DNA from: Streptomyces silvae
Lineage (GTDB): Bacteria; Actinomycetota; Actinomycetes; Streptomycetales; Streptomycetaceae
Direction: 5' to 3'
Assembly: GCF_016745505.1 (NCBI RefSeq)
Contig: NZ_JAERUC010000028.1
Coordinates: 55,679 to 119,678, forward strand
Length of the DNA: 64,000 bases
Shown here: positions 34,429-43,800 of the stretch, piece by piece
How the letters are laid out: every line of letters starts with the position of its first letter
Position numbering within the stretch: position 1 is the first letter of the stretch
The notes under the pieces: generated by a model
What the model was told of the DNA's origin: nothing
Seen by the model: the letters and a program-made list of their open reading frames with translations, nothing else
Databases searched by the model: none
Made by a program: the position numbers and the translations under genes

Positions 34429-34905
34429 ATGGAGACCGAGACGGCCACCCGCTGGCTGACCGACGCGGAGCAGTGCGCCTGGCGCACCCACCTGGACGTC
34501 AGCAGGCTGCTGACGCATCAGCTGGAGAAGGACCTCCAGCCGTTCGGGCTGACCATGAACGACTACGAGATCCTGGTCAACCTCTCGGAGTCGGACGACC
34601 AGCGCATGCGGATGAGCGATCTCGCCGCCGCCACCCTGCAGTCCAAGAGCAGGCTCTCGCACCAGATCACCCGCATGGAGAACGCCGGCCTGGTCCGGCG
34701 CGAGCACTGCGAGTCGGACCGCCGCGGACTGTTCGCGGTCCTGACCGAGCTGGGCGGCGAGACGATGCGCAAGGTCGCACCGCACCATGTCGAGTCGGTA
34801 CGGCGGCACTTCATGGACCTGCTCTCCCCCGAGGAGCTCGCCGGACTGCACGCGGCGCTCACCCCGATCGCGGAGCACCTGCGCGGCCGGCGCGGCAAGC
34901 CGTAA
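34429..34905 (+). CDS. MarR-family regulator
   Basis: 158 aa with a MarR winged helix (FGLTMNDYEILVNLSESDDQRMRMSDLAAATLQSKSRLSHQITRMENAGLVRREHCESDRRGLFAVLTE). The ATG at 34429 follows a TAGAAT -10 hexamer (34417-34422) by 6 nt and lacks a ribosome site, indicating a leaderless mRNA. A single Cys in the wing (EHCESDRRG) could be redox-sensitive, as in OhrR-type proteins (speculative). It lies between the AIM24 operon and a convergent two-component system. Ligand and targets unknown. Confidence 0.88.
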   Translation: METETATRWLTDAEQCAWRTHLDVSRLLTHQLEKDLQPFGLTMNDYEILVNLSESDDQRMRMSDLAAATLQSKSRLSHQITRMENAGLVRREHCESDRRGLFAVLTELGGETMRKVAPHHVESVRRHFMDLLSPEELAGLHAALTPIAEHLRGRRGKP

Positions 34906-34916
34906 CGCGGACACCC

Positions 34917-36347
34917 TCAGGGGCGCTCCCGGCCCGGCAGCCGCAGCGTGAACCGTGCGCCGCCGGACGGCGCCGTACCCACGGTGAGCGTGCCTCCGTG
35001 CCGGGCGGCCACATCACGGGCGATGGCCAGGCCCAGCCCGGCCCCGCCGTCGTCGCGGCTGCGGGCGTCGTCCAGCCGTACGAAGCGCTCGAAGATCCGG
35101 TCCTGTTCGGCCTCAGGTACGCCCGGGCCGTCGTCGGTGACCTCCACCAGGACCTCGTCCCGCTCCGCCCGCACCGAGACGGCCACCGAACGCTCCGCGT
35201 GACGCTCGGCGTTGTCGAGCAGATTGCCGACGACCCGGGCCAACTGCCCGCGTGAACCGGCGACTTCGAGCGGGCCGTCCGCCACGGACACCTGCGGCGC
35301 GATCCGGTCCGCCGTGCGCTGGGAGACCTCCTCACGGACCAGGGCGCCCAGGTCGACCGCCGTACGCCCCGGCCGCTCCCCCGCGTCCAGCCGGGCGAGC
35401 AGCAGCAGATCGGCGGCCAGCACCTGGAGCCGTACGGTGTCGGTGACCGCGCCGGGCAGGTCCAGCAGCTCCGGGTGGGCCGCCCCCACCTCCAGCTGGG
35501 TGCGGAGCGAGGCGATCGGGCTGCGCAGTTCGTGCGAGGCGTCGGCGACGAAGCGCCGCTGCCGGTCGACCGAGGCCTCCAGCACCGTCAAGGTCTCGTT
35601 GGTGGTGCGGGCCAGCCGCGCGATCTCGTCCCGTGAGTCGGGTTCGGGCACACGGCGCGCCAGGTCCTCGGACGCCGTGATCGCGGCCAGTTCGCGCCGG
35701 ATGCCCTCGACCGGGCGCAGCGCGCGCCGGGTGACCAGCCAGGTCACTCCGGCGACGACGAGCAGCATGACGGGCAGCCCGGTCAGCATGGAGGTGCGGA
35801 CGGTGTTCACGGCCTCCTGCTCGGCCGCGAGCGGGGCGCCCGCGTGGACGGTCAGGGTGACGTCCTCCTTCGTGGTCACCTCCACGGCGGCGAAGCGGTA
35901 GTCCGCCTTCTCCCCGTCGACGGTGGCGGTGCCGTTGGTGAAGTCGGGCGAATCGGAGGAGACCTCGCTGCGGGGCGGGTCGCTCCCGTCGTCGTCCTCG
36001 TCATCGTCGTCGTCGCCCGGACCGGGGGCGGGCGCCGGGGACACCGGTACGACCCCTGCCGTGCCGGTCCCCGAGACCGCCTCCAGGTCCTTGGAGACGG
36101 CCACCACGCGTCCCTCCTCGTCGGTCACCTGGACCGGGTGGTCGTCGTCGTCCAGGTCCAGCTCCGCGTACGTCGCGCCGAGCGCCAGCTCGCCGGCCAC
36201 CTCGCGCGCGGTGACCTCGGCCTCCAGCCCCGCCCGGTCCGTGAGGTTGCCGCGCAGCACCAGCAGGACGGCCAGCCCCGCGGCGGCCAGCGCGACGGCG
36301 ACGACGAGGGTGGCGCCCAGGGCGGCCCTCGCCCGTACGGACCTCAC
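34917..36347 (-). CDS. Sensor histidine kinase with poly-Asp extracellular loop
   Basis: 476 aa. TM1 spans residues ~10-32, an extracytoplasmic domain ~33-195, and TM2 ~200-218, followed by HAMP, HisKA (FVADASHELRSPIASLRTQLE) and HATPase (NLLDNAERHA, DDGPGVP, GAGLGLAIA). The sensor domain has two acidic runs, DLDDDDH and a DDDDDEDDDGSD stretch, plus a PepSY-like strand (YRFAAVEVTTKEDVTLTVHAG). The GTG start overlaps the regulator stop as GTGA. Acidic loops suggest a cation or cationic-peptide signal (inference). The divergent PepSY gene has matching acidic runs. Confidence 0.92.
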   Translation of the reverse strand: MRSVRARAALGATLVVAVALAAAGLAVLLVLRGNLTDRAGLEAEVTAREVAGELALGATYAELDLDDDDHPVQVTDEEGRVVAVSKDLEAVSGTGTAGVVPVSPAPAPGPGDDDDDEDDDGSDPPRSEVSSDSPDFTNGTATVDGEKADYRFAAVEVTTKEDVTLTVHAGAPLAAEQEAVNTVRTSMLTGLPVMLLVVAGVTWLVTRRALRPVEGIRRELAAITASEDLARRVPEPDSRDEIARLARTTNETLTVLEASVDRQRRFVADASHELRSPIASLRTQLEVGAAHPELLDLPGAVTDTVRLQVLAADLLLLARLDAGERPGRTAVDLGALVREEVSQRTADRIAPQVSVADGPLEVAGSRGQLARVVGNLLDNAERHAERSVAVSVRAERDEVLVEVTDDGPGVPEAEQDRIFERFVRLDDARSRDDGGAGLGLAIARDVAARHGGTLTVGTAPSGGARFTLRLPGRERP

Positions 36348-37003
36348 AGCGCCTCCAGCCGGTAGCCCGCGCCGCGTACGGTGCGGATCGCCGTGGCGCC
36401 GAGCTTGCGGCGCAGGGTGCTGATGTAGACCTCGACGATGTTGGGGTCGCCGTCGTAGGCGAAGTCCCAGACGTGCTCCAGGATGTCCGCCTTGCTGACC
36501 ACCTCGCCGGCCCGCAGCACCAGCTGCTCCAGGACGGCGAACTCCTTGGCGGTGAGGGCGACTTCCTCCTCACCCCGGTGGACCCGGCGGGCGGCGGTGT
36601 CCATCCGCAGGGTGCCCGCGGTCAGCACCGGCGAGGCGGAGCCGGCGCGGCGGCGCAGCAGCGCCCGGACCCGGGCGACGAGCACGACGTACGAGAACGG
36701 CTTGGTCAGATAGTCGTCGGCGCCCGTGTCGAGCCCCTCCGCCTCGTCGTACTCCCCGTCCTTCGCGGTCAGCATCAGGATCGGCGTCTCGTGCCCCGCG
36801 GCGCGCAGGGCGGCGCAGATCCGGTAGCCGTTCATCCCGGGCAGCATGATGTCGAGGATCACGAGGTCGTGGAGGCCCTGGCCGGCCAGGTGCAGGCCCT
36901 CCAGGCCGTCGTGCACGACGTCGACGGCGAAGCCCTCGGCGGTGAGTCCCCTCGCGAGGGACGTCGCGAGGCGCTTCTCGTCCTCCACGATCAACAGGCG
37001 CAT
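36344..37003 (-). CDS. OmpR-family response regulator
   Basis: 219 aa. The receiver has EDEKR, phospho-acceptor Asp51 (VILDIMLPGMNG), LTAKD and KPFSY. The winged-helix effector ends VWDFAYDGDPNIVEVYISTLRRKLGATAIRTVRGAGYRLE. Translationally coupled to the downstream kinase. TTCAG direct repeats with 10-11 bp periodicity (37038-37063) between this gene and the divergent PepSY gene are the expected binding site, so it probably activates the PepSY gene and itself. Confidence 0.93.
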   Translation of the reverse strand: MRLLIVEDEKRLATSLARGLTAEGFAVDVVHDGLEGLHLAGQGLHDLVILDIMLPGMNGYRICAALRAAGHETPILMLTAKDGEYDEAEGLDTGADDYLTKPFSYVVLVARVRALLRRRAGSASPVLTAGTLRMDTAARRVHRGEEEVALTAKEFAVLEQLVLRAGEVVSKADILEHVWDFAYDGDPNIVEVYISTLRRKLGATAIRTVRGAGYRLEAL

Positions 37004-37025
37004 GGGGACAGCCTCCCAAACCGGA

Positions 37026-37063
37026 CCTGAAGACAGCTTCAGGTGGCTTCAGGCTGCGTTCAG
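37026..37063. promoter_or_regulatory. Direct-repeat operator for OmpR-type regulator
   Basis: TTCAG at 37038-37042, 37048-37052 and 37059-37063 (10- and 11-bp steps), plus an inverted copy CCTGAAG at 37026-37032, in the 123-bp divergent gap. The helical phasing is typical of OmpR-class binding sites. Confidence 0.7.
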
Positions 37064-37126
37064 CATCGCCGGAGCAGTGTGGTTCCCGTCGCTCAGCAAG
37101 CCCATCCCATCGGGGAGGAACCCACC

Positions 37127-37795
37127 ATGAAGCGCAACACCGCCATCGCCGCCCTCACCGCGGCCGTACTCGTCGGCGGCGGACTCGCCACGACCGCCGC
37201 GTTCGCGGACTCCGACGGCACGGGGACGGACGACAGCACGGCATCGGCCGGCACGGCCGCCGGGCGGACCGGGGCGGGGCAGGCCGTGACGGAGAAGACC
37301 GGGAAGGCCGGACGCACCACCGTCGACGAGGCCGTGGGCGCCGCGCTGAAGGCCGTACCCGGCACGGTCACCGAGGCCGAGCTGGACGACGACGATGACG
37401 ACGGCGGCCGTACGGTCTGGGAGCTCGACGTGTACGGCGCCGACAAGGTCTGGCACGACGTGACCGTGGACGCCGGCAGCGGCAAGGTGCTGTCGGACCG
37501 CGAGGACGACGACAACGGGGACCGCGACCGGCACGCACCCCGCTCGGCCGCCGTGTCCCTGGACGCCGCGCTGAAGGCGGCGCTCGGCGCGCAGCCCGGC
37601 ACGGTGACGTCGGTGGGCCTGGACGACGATGACGACGACGGCAGGCGCGGTACGCCGCGCTGGGACGTCGACATCACGGGCAAGGACGGCAAGCAGCACG
37701 AACTGCGCGTCGACGCGAAGAGCGGCAAGGTCACCGTGGACCACGACGACGACCACGACGACGACAGTGACGACCGCGACGGTGACGACGACTGA
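37127..37795 (+). CDS. Secreted PepSY-domain protein with acidic repeats
   Basis: 222 aa. The ATG at 37127 has GGGAGG 9 nt upstream. A signal peptide (residues 1-27, ending AAFADS) is followed by two tandem PepSY modules (TTVDEAVGAALKAVPGTVTEAEL...VWELDVYGADKVWHDVTVDAGSGKVL, and a second starting AAVSLDAALKAALGAQPGTVTSVGL). Each has a run of six Asp between strands, and the protein ends in an Asp/His-rich tail. PepSY modules are often inhibitors or ligand binders at the cell surface. Likely target of the divergent two-component system. Cation binding by the Asp/His runs is inference. Confidence 0.88.
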   Translation: MKRNTAIAALTAAVLVGGGLATTAAFADSDGTGTDDSTASAGTAAGRTGAGQAVTEKTGKAGRTTVDEAVGAALKAVPGTVTEAELDDDDDDGGRTVWELDVYGADKVWHDVTVDAGSGKVLSDREDDDNGDRDRHAPRSAAVSLDAALKAALGAQPGTVTSVGLDDDDDDGRRGTPRWDVDITGKDGKQHELRVDAKSGKVTVDHDDDHDDDSDDRDGDDD

Positions 37796-37819
37796 TCCGT
37801 CCTCCGCCGGACAGCGGCT

Positions 37820-37845
37820 CCCGGGCGGCCCGCACGCCGCCCGGG
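37820..37845. terminator. Bidirectional terminator, PepSY / meaB
   Basis: 10-bp perfect GC stem (37820-37829 with 37836-37845) with a 6-nt loop, between the convergent stops. Confidence 0.7.
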
Positions 37846-37850
37846 GGCCG

Positions 37851-38822
37851 TCAGCTGTCGGCCGGGGTTCCGGTGAGACCCGCGACCAGCTCGTCGGCGG
37901 CCGCGTACGGGTCGAGGCCGCCGGCCACGATGCGTTCCGCCAGGGCGCCCAGCCGGCGGTCGCCGTGCAGGTCGGCGATCCGCTCGCGGAGCGCGGTCAC
38001 GGCGATCGTCTCGACCTCGCGGGCGGCGCGTGCCGTGCGCCGCTCGGCCAGGACGCCGTGCTCCTCCATCCACGCCCGGTGCTTCTCCAGGGCCTCGACC
38101 ACCTCGTCGAGGCCCTCGCCCCGGGCGGCGACCGTCTTCACGATCGGCGGGCGCCAGTCGCCGGGCCCCCGGGACTCCCCCAGGCCCAGCATGTGGTTGA
38201 GCTCGCGGGCGGTGGCGTCGGCGCCGTCCCTGTCGGCCTTGTTGACGACGTACACATCGCCGATCTCCAGGATCCCGGCCTTCGCCGCCTGGATGCCGTC
38301 GCCCATGCCCGGGGCGAGCAGGACCACGGAGGTGTCGGCCTGGGAGGCGATCTCCACCTCCGACTGGCCGACCCCCACCGTCTCCACGAGGATCACGTCG
38401 CAGCCCGCCGCGTCCAGCACCCGGATCGCCTGGGGCGCCGACCAGGCGAGGCCGCCCAGATGGCCCCGGGTGGCCATCGAGCGGATGTAGACGCCCGGGT
38501 CGGAGGCGTGGTCCGACATCCGGACCCGGTCGCCGAGGAGCGCGCCCCCGGAGAACGGCGACGACGGGTCCACGGCCAGCACCCCGACCCGCTTGCCGGC
38601 CTTCCGGTAGGCGGTGACCAGCGCCGAGGTCGAGGTGGACTTGCCGACACCCGGCGATCCGGTCAGGCCGACGACGTAGGCGTGGCCCGCCAGCGGTGCC
38701 AGGGCGGCCATCACCTCACGCAGCTGCGGCGAGGCACCCTCCACCAGGGAGATGAGCCGGGCCACCGCACGCGGCCTGCCCTCACGTGCCTGCTCGACCA
38801 GGGTGGGGATGTCCACCTTCAC
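37851..38822 (-). CDS. meaB: MeaB-type G-protein chaperone of B12 mutases
   Basis: 323 aa G3E GTPase of the MeaB/ArgK family. It guards acyl-CoA mutases by gating adenosylcobalamin loading and removing damaged cofactor. G1 is GLTGSPGVGKST (residues ~52-63), with DPSSPFSGGALLGDRVRM, ETVGVGQSE (G3 region) and NKAD (G4). It is downstream of a thiolase gene by 28 bp on the same strand and near the epimerase. It could serve methylmalonyl-CoA mutase or the isobutyryl-CoA mutase encoded at 24.7-26.4 kb. Confidence 0.94.
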   Translation of the reverse strand: MKVDIPTLVEQAREGRPRAVARLISLVEGASPQLREVMAALAPLAGHAYVVGLTGSPGVGKSTSTSALVTAYRKAGKRVGVLAVDPSSPFSGGALLGDRVRMSDHASDPGVYIRSMATRGHLGGLAWSAPQAIRVLDAAGCDVILVETVGVGQSEVEIASQADTSVVLLAPGMGDGIQAAKAGILEIGDVYVVNKADRDGADATARELNHMLGLGESRGPGDWRPPIVKTVAARGEGLDEVVEALEKHRAWMEEHGVLAERRTARAAREVETIAVTALRERIADLHGDRRLGALAERIVAGGLDPYAAADELVAGLTGTPADS

Positions 38823-38850
38823 GCTCGGCCTCCTCGCTCGCTCGTACGGA

Positions 38851-40053
38851 CTACTTGCCCGGTACGCGGATGATCAACGCGTCGCCCTGACCGCCGCCAC
38901 CGCACAGCGCCGCCGCCCCGGTGCCGCCGCCGCGCCGCTTCAGCTCCAGCGCCAGGTGCAGCACCACCCGGGCGCCGGACATCCCGATGGGGTGGCCGAG
39001 CGCGATCGCGCCGCCGTTCACGTTCACCTTGTCGGACGAGACGCCGAGGTCCTTCATCGACTGGACCGCGACGGCCGCGAAGGCCTCGTTGATCTCGATG
39101 AGGTCGAGGTCCTCGACGCCGATGCCCTGCTTCTTCAGGGCGTGCCGGATGGCGTTGGACGGCTGGGACTGGAGCGAGTTGTCCGGGCCCGCCACATTGC
39201 CGTGGGCGCCGATCTCGGCGATCCAGTCCAGGCCCAGTTCCTCGGCCTTGGCCTTGCTCATGACGACGACGGCCGCGGCGCCGTCGGAAATCTGCGAGGA
39301 GGTGCCCGCCGTGATCGTGCCGTCCTTGGTGAAGGCGGGGCGCAGCTTGCCCAGGGACTCGGCGGTCGTCTCGGCGCGGATGCCCTCGTCCTTGGAGAAG
39401 AGGACCGGGTCGCCCTTGCGCTGCGGGATCTCGACCGGGGTGATCTCGGCCTCGAAGATGCCGTTCTTCTGAGCGGCGGCGGCGCGCTGGTGGGACAGGG
39501 CCCCGACCGCGTCCTGGTCGGCGCGGGACAGGCCCAGGCGGGTGTTGTGCTTCTCGGTGGACTCGCCCATCGGGATGTTCTCGTAGGCGTCGGTCAGACC
39601 GTCGTACGCCATGGAGTCGAGCATCTCGACAGCGCCGTACTTGTATCCCTCGCGGGACTTCGGAAGCAGGTGCGGGGCGTTGGTCATGGACTCCTGGCCG
39701 CCGGCCACCACGACGTCGAACTCGCCGGCGCGGATCAGCTGGTCCGCGAGGGCGATCGCGTCGAGCCCCGAGAGGCACACCTTGTTGACGGTGAGCGCGG
39801 GGACGTTCAGCGGGATGCCGGCCTTGACGGCCGCCTGGCGTGCCGGGATCTGCCCTGCCCCGGCCTGGAGCACCTGGCCCATGATCACATACTCGACCTG
39901 GTCGCCTCCGATGCCGGCCCGGTCCAGCGCCGCCTTGATGGCGAAGCCTCCGAGGTCGGCACCGGAGAAGCTCTTCAGCGAGCCGAGGAGACGGCCCATG
40001 GGCGTCCGCGCGCCCGCGACGATCACTGAGGTGGTTCCGGTCGTTCCTGACAT
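38851..40053 (-). CDS. Acetyl-CoA C-acetyltransferase (thiolase)
   Basis: 400-aa biosynthetic-type thiolase: condenses two acetyl-CoA to acetoacetyl-CoA or cleaves it. Active-site residues are visible: Cys93 in NKVCLSG, His354 in GHPIG and Cys384 in CGGGGQG, plus NEAFAAV. Transcribed with meaB 28 bp downstream, and divergent from methylmalonyl-CoA epimerase across a 135-bp promoter gap. With the 3-hydroxybutyryl-CoA dehydrogenase at 56-57 kb it could feed butyryl-CoA and ethylmalonyl-CoA routes (inference). Confidence 0.95.
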   Translation of the reverse strand: MSGTTGTTSVIVAGARTPMGRLLGSLKSFSGADLGGFAIKAALDRAGIGGDQVEYVIMGQVLQAGAGQIPARQAAVKAGIPLNVPALTVNKVCLSGLDAIALADQLIRAGEFDVVVAGGQESMTNAPHLLPKSREGYKYGAVEMLDSMAYDGLTDAYENIPMGESTEKHNTRLGLSRADQDAVGALSHQRAAAAQKNGIFEAEITPVEIPQRKGDPVLFSKDEGIRAETTAESLGKLRPAFTKDGTITAGTSSQISDGAAAVVVMSKAKAEELGLDWIAEIGAHGNVAGPDNSLQSQPSNAIRHALKKQGIGVEDLDLIEINEAFAAVAVQSMKDLGVSSDKVNVNGGAIALGHPIGMSGARVVLHLALELKRRGGGTGAAALCGGGGQGDALIIRVPGK

Positions 40054-40188
40054 GAGGCGCAGCCCCTTGGGATCGGTTGTGAACGAGGGTTTACCTGAAT
40101 GTACTGAGCGGTACGGCGCCCGTCATCCGGCTGTCGGTGTGATCGCGCGCACGTTGCGTAACCAACCCCGGGGCGCTGCACTGGTTCC

Positions 40189-40617
40189 ATGCTGACGCGA
40201 ATCGACCACATCGGAATCGCTTGTTTCGACCTCGACAAGACAGTGGAGTTCTACCGCGCGACCTACGGCTTCGAGGTGTACCACTCCGAGGTCAACGAGG
40301 AGCAGGGCGTCCGGGAGGCCATGCTGAAGATCAACGACACCTCGGACGGCGGGGCTTCGTACCTCCAGCTGCTGGAGCCGACCCGTGAGGACTCCGCCGT
40401 CGGGAAGTGGCTGGCTAAGAACGGCGAGGGCGTGCACCACATCGCCTTCGGGACCGCGGACGTCGACGCGGACGCCGCGGACATCCGCGGGAAGGGCGTG
40501 CGGGTGCTGTACGACGAGCCCAGGACCGGCTCGATGGGCTCCCGGATCACCTTCCTCCACCCCAAGGACTGCCACGGCGTACTGACCGAACTGGTCACCT
40601 CGGCGACAGAGCACTGA
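40189..40617 (+). CDS. mce: Methylmalonyl-CoA epimerase
   Basis: 142-aa vicinal-oxygen-chelate protein that interconverts (R)- and (S)-methylmalonyl-CoA, linking propionyl-CoA carboxylase to the B12 mutase. Metal ligands are in DHIGIAC (His7), GVHHIAFGTADVD and the C-terminal GVLTELV (Glu), with the typical EPRTGSMGSRITFLHPKDC stretch. Usual family length. It is divergent from thiolase-meaB, forming a compact acyl-CoA module. Downstream lies the scy promoter, which starts inside the mce stop region. Confidence 0.95.
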   Translation: MLTRIDHIGIACFDLDKTVEFYRATYGFEVYHSEVNEEQGVREAMLKINDTSDGGASYLQLLEPTREDSAVGKWLAKNGEGVHHIAFGTADVDADAADIRGKGVRVLYDEPRTGSMGSRITFLHPKDCHGVLTELVTSATEH

Positions 40618-40643
40618 CCCGACCGAGACCGGCCCGGTAGAGT
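40614..40643 (+). promoter_or_regulatory. Predicted scy promoter
   Basis: CTGACC (40614-40619, overlapping the mce stop) - 18 bp - TAGAGT (40638-40643). It predicts a ~205-nt scy leader that contains the palindrome and repeats described below. Confidence 0.55.
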
Positions 40644-40718
40644 GGGCGGTTCCGGGCCGGGGCCGGGTCGGGGCCGCGCCGCGTCCCTGCCGTTGATCTG
40701 TCACCATTCCCCGGGGGG

Positions 40719-40738
40719 ACCGCTCGCCGGCGAGCGGT
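40719..40738 (+). repeat. 20-bp palindrome in scy leader
   Basis: Perfect palindrome with core GCTCGCCGGCGAGC, followed by TTCTCGT. It may form an RNA hairpin (attenuator or terminator for mce) or bind a protein dimer. Confidence 0.6.
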
Positions 40739-40766
40739 TCTCGTACGGAGTTTGCGACCAGGGTTG

Positions 40767-40836
40767 CCCCTGCTCGAACGAAGTTGAGAGCTCGGGTTGG
40801 GGTGTCCCCCTGCTCGAACGTAGTTGAGAGCTCGGG
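40767..40836 (+). repeat. Two tandem 30-bp repeats in scy leader
   Basis: Copies at 40767-40796 and 40807-40836 differ at one base (40781 A, 40821 T) and are spaced by 40 bp. Each has the core GCTCGAACGNAGTTGAGAGC flanked by CCC and GGG, and can fold as an imperfect hairpin (CCC, GCTC, AAC pairing with GTT, GAGC, GGG). They end 18 bp before the scy GTG. I recall similar units in other Streptomyces genomes. Confidence 0.85.
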
Positions 40837-40854
40837 GAAGGATGGGACCGCGCA

Positions 40855-43800
40855 GTGCGGGGCTACGAAAGCCAGCAGAGCCACCGAGCGGGCGACGACC
40901 ATCTCTCGCGGTTCGAAGCCGAGATGGACCGGCTGAAGACCGACCGTGAGAAGGCCGTCCAGCACGCCGAGGACCTCGGTTACCAGGTCGAGGTCTTGCG
41001 CGCCAAGCTGCACGAGGCACGGCGCAATCTCGCGACCCGTCCCGCACACGACAGCGCGGACATCGGCTACCAGGCCGAGCAGATGCTCCGTAATGCCCAG
41101 ATCCAGGCCGACCAGCTGCGCACCGACGCCGAGCGCGAGCTGCGCGAGGCCAGGGCGCAGACGCAGCGGATCCTGCAGGAGCACGCGGAGCACCAGGCCC
41201 GGCTGCAGGCCGAGTTGCACACCGAGGCGGTGCAGCGGCGGCAGCGGCTCGACCAGGAGCTGGCGGAGCGCCGGCAGACCGTCGAGTCCCACGTCAACGA
41301 GAACGTCGCCTGGGCCGAGCAGCTGCGGGCCAGGACCGAGTCCCAGGCCCGCCGGCTCCTGGACGAGTCGCGCACCGAGGCCGAGCAGTCCCTGGCCGCC
41401 GCCCGCGCCGAGGCCGCCCGGCTGGCCGACGAGACCCGCCGCCGGGTCAACTCCGAGGCGGAGTCGGCCCGTGCCGAGGCCGAGGCCACGCTGCTGCGGG
41501 CCCGCAGGGACGCCGAGCGGCTGCTCGACGCCGCCTCGACGCAGGCCCAGGAGGCGACCAGCCACGCGGAGCAGCTCCGCTCGACGGCCACCGCCGAGAC
41601 CGAGCAGACCCGGCAGCAGACCGCGGAGCTGAACCGCACCGCCGAGCAGCGCATGCAGGAGGCCGAGACCCGGCTGCGCGAGGCCCGGCTGGAGGCCGAG
41701 AAGGTCCTCGCCGAGGCGAAGGAGGCCGCGGTCAAGCGGCTGGCCGGCGCCGAGTCGCAGAACGAGCAGCGCACCCGTACGGCCAAGTCCGAGATCGCCC
41801 GGCTGGTCGGCGAGGCCACGAAGCAGGCCGAGGCGCTCAAGGAGGAGGCCGAGCAGGCGCTCGTCGACGCCCGGGCCGAGGCCGAGCGGGTCGTCGCCGA
41901 GGCGGCCGAGAAGGCCCGCACCCTGGCAGCCGAGGACGCGGCGGCCCAGCTCGCGAAGGCGGCCCGGAGCGCCGAGGAGGTCCTGACCAGGGCCTCCGAC
42001 GACGCGAAGTCGACCACCAGGGCCGCCGGCGAGGAGGCCGACCGGATCCGCCGTGAGGCCGAGGCCGAGGCGGACCGGCTGCGCGGCGAGGCCGCCGAGC
42101 AGGCCGACCAGCTCAAGGGCGCGGCCAAGGACGACACCAAGGAGTACCGGGCCAAGACGGTCGAGCTGCAGGAGGAGGCCCGCCGGCTCCGCGGCGAGGC
42201 CGAGCAGCTGCGCTCCGAGGCCGTGGCCGAGGGCGAGCGGATCCGCGGCGAGGCCCGCCGCGAGGCCGTCCAGCAGCTCGAGGAGGGTGCCCGCACCGCC
42301 GAGGAGCTGCTCACCAAGGCCAAGGCCGACGCCGAGGAGCTGCGGACCTCCGCCGGCACCGAGAGCGAGCGCGTCAGGACCGAGGCGGCCGAGCGCGCCG
42401 CCACCCTGCGCAAGCAGGCCGAGGAGGCGCTGGAGCGCAGCCGCGCCGAGGCCGAGAAGGTACGCGCCGAGGCCGAGGAGCAGGCCACCGCCCTGACCGC
42501 CGCGGCGGAGAAGGCGGCCGAGGCGCTGCGCGAGGAGACCGAGCGCGGGGTCGAGGCACGCAAGACCGAGGCGGCCGAGGAGCTCGCCCGGCTGCACACC
42601 GAGGCCGAGGCCCGGGTAACCGCCGCCGAGGAGGCGCTCGGCGAGGCGCGTACGGAGGCGGAGCGGATCCGCCGCGAGACGAGCGAGGAGTCCGAGCGGC
42701 TGCGCGCGGAGGCCGCCGAGCGGGTCCGGACGCTCCAGGAGCAGGCCACGAGGGAGGCCGAGAGCCTGCGCACCGAGGCCGCCGCCGACGCCGCGCAGTC
42801 CCGCTCCGAGGGCGAGTCCGTGGCCGTACGGCTGCGCAGTGAGGCCGCCGCCGAGGCGGAGCGGCTGAAGACCGAGGCGCAGGAGAGCGCCGACCGGGTC
42901 CGCTCCGAGGCGGCAGCCGCCGCCGAGCGGGTGGGCGCCGAGGCCGCCGAGGCCCTGGCCGCCGCGCAGGAGGAGGCCAACCGCCGCCGCCGCGCCGCCG
43001 AGGAGGCCCTCGACTCGGCGCGTGCCGAGGCCGAGCAGGAGCGCGAGCGCGCCCGCGAGCAGAGCGAGGAGCTCCTCGCCTCCGCCCGCAAGCGGGTCGA
43101 GGAGGCCCAGGCCGAGGCGCAGCGGCTGGTCGAGGAGGCGGAGAGCCGGGCGACCGAGCTGGTCTCCGCGGCCGAGCAGACCGCCCAGCAGGTGCGGGAC
43201 TCCGTCGCCGGGCTCCAGGAGCAGGCCGAGGAGGAGATCGCCGGTCTCCGCTCCGCAGCGGAGCACTCGGCGGAGCGTACGAAGACCGAGGCGCAGGAGG
43301 AGGCGGACCGGGTCAGGTCCGACGCCTACGCCGAGCGCGAGCGGGCCACCGAGGACGCCAACCGGGTCCGCCAGGTCGCCCACGACGAGGCCGAGGCCGC
43401 GAAGACGCTCGCCGAGCGGACCGTCTCGGAGGCCATCACCGAGTCGGAGAAGCTGCGTTCGGACACCTCGGAGTACAGCCAGCGGGTGCGTACGGAGGCG
43501 TCCGACGCCCTCGCGTCCGCGGAGCAGGACGCCGCGCGTGCCCGTGGCGAGGCCCGGGAGGACGCCAACCGGATCCGCTCCGAGGCGGCGGCGCAGGCCG
43601 ACCGGCTCATGGCGGAGGCGACGAGCGAGAGCGAGCGGATCCGCACCGAGGCCACCGAGCAGTCGGAGCGCTTCGTCGGGGAGGCGACCGCCGAGGCCGA
43701 GCGGCTGCGCGCGGAGGCGGCGCAGACCGTCGGGTCGGCCCAGGAGCACGCGGCCCGCACCCGCGAGGAGGCGGAGCGGCTGCGCGCCGACGCCGAGTCC

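Noticed and set aside
40767..40836. CRISPR-like array
   Set aside because: Only two copies with a 10-bp spacer, no cas genes nearby; better read as a leader repeat.
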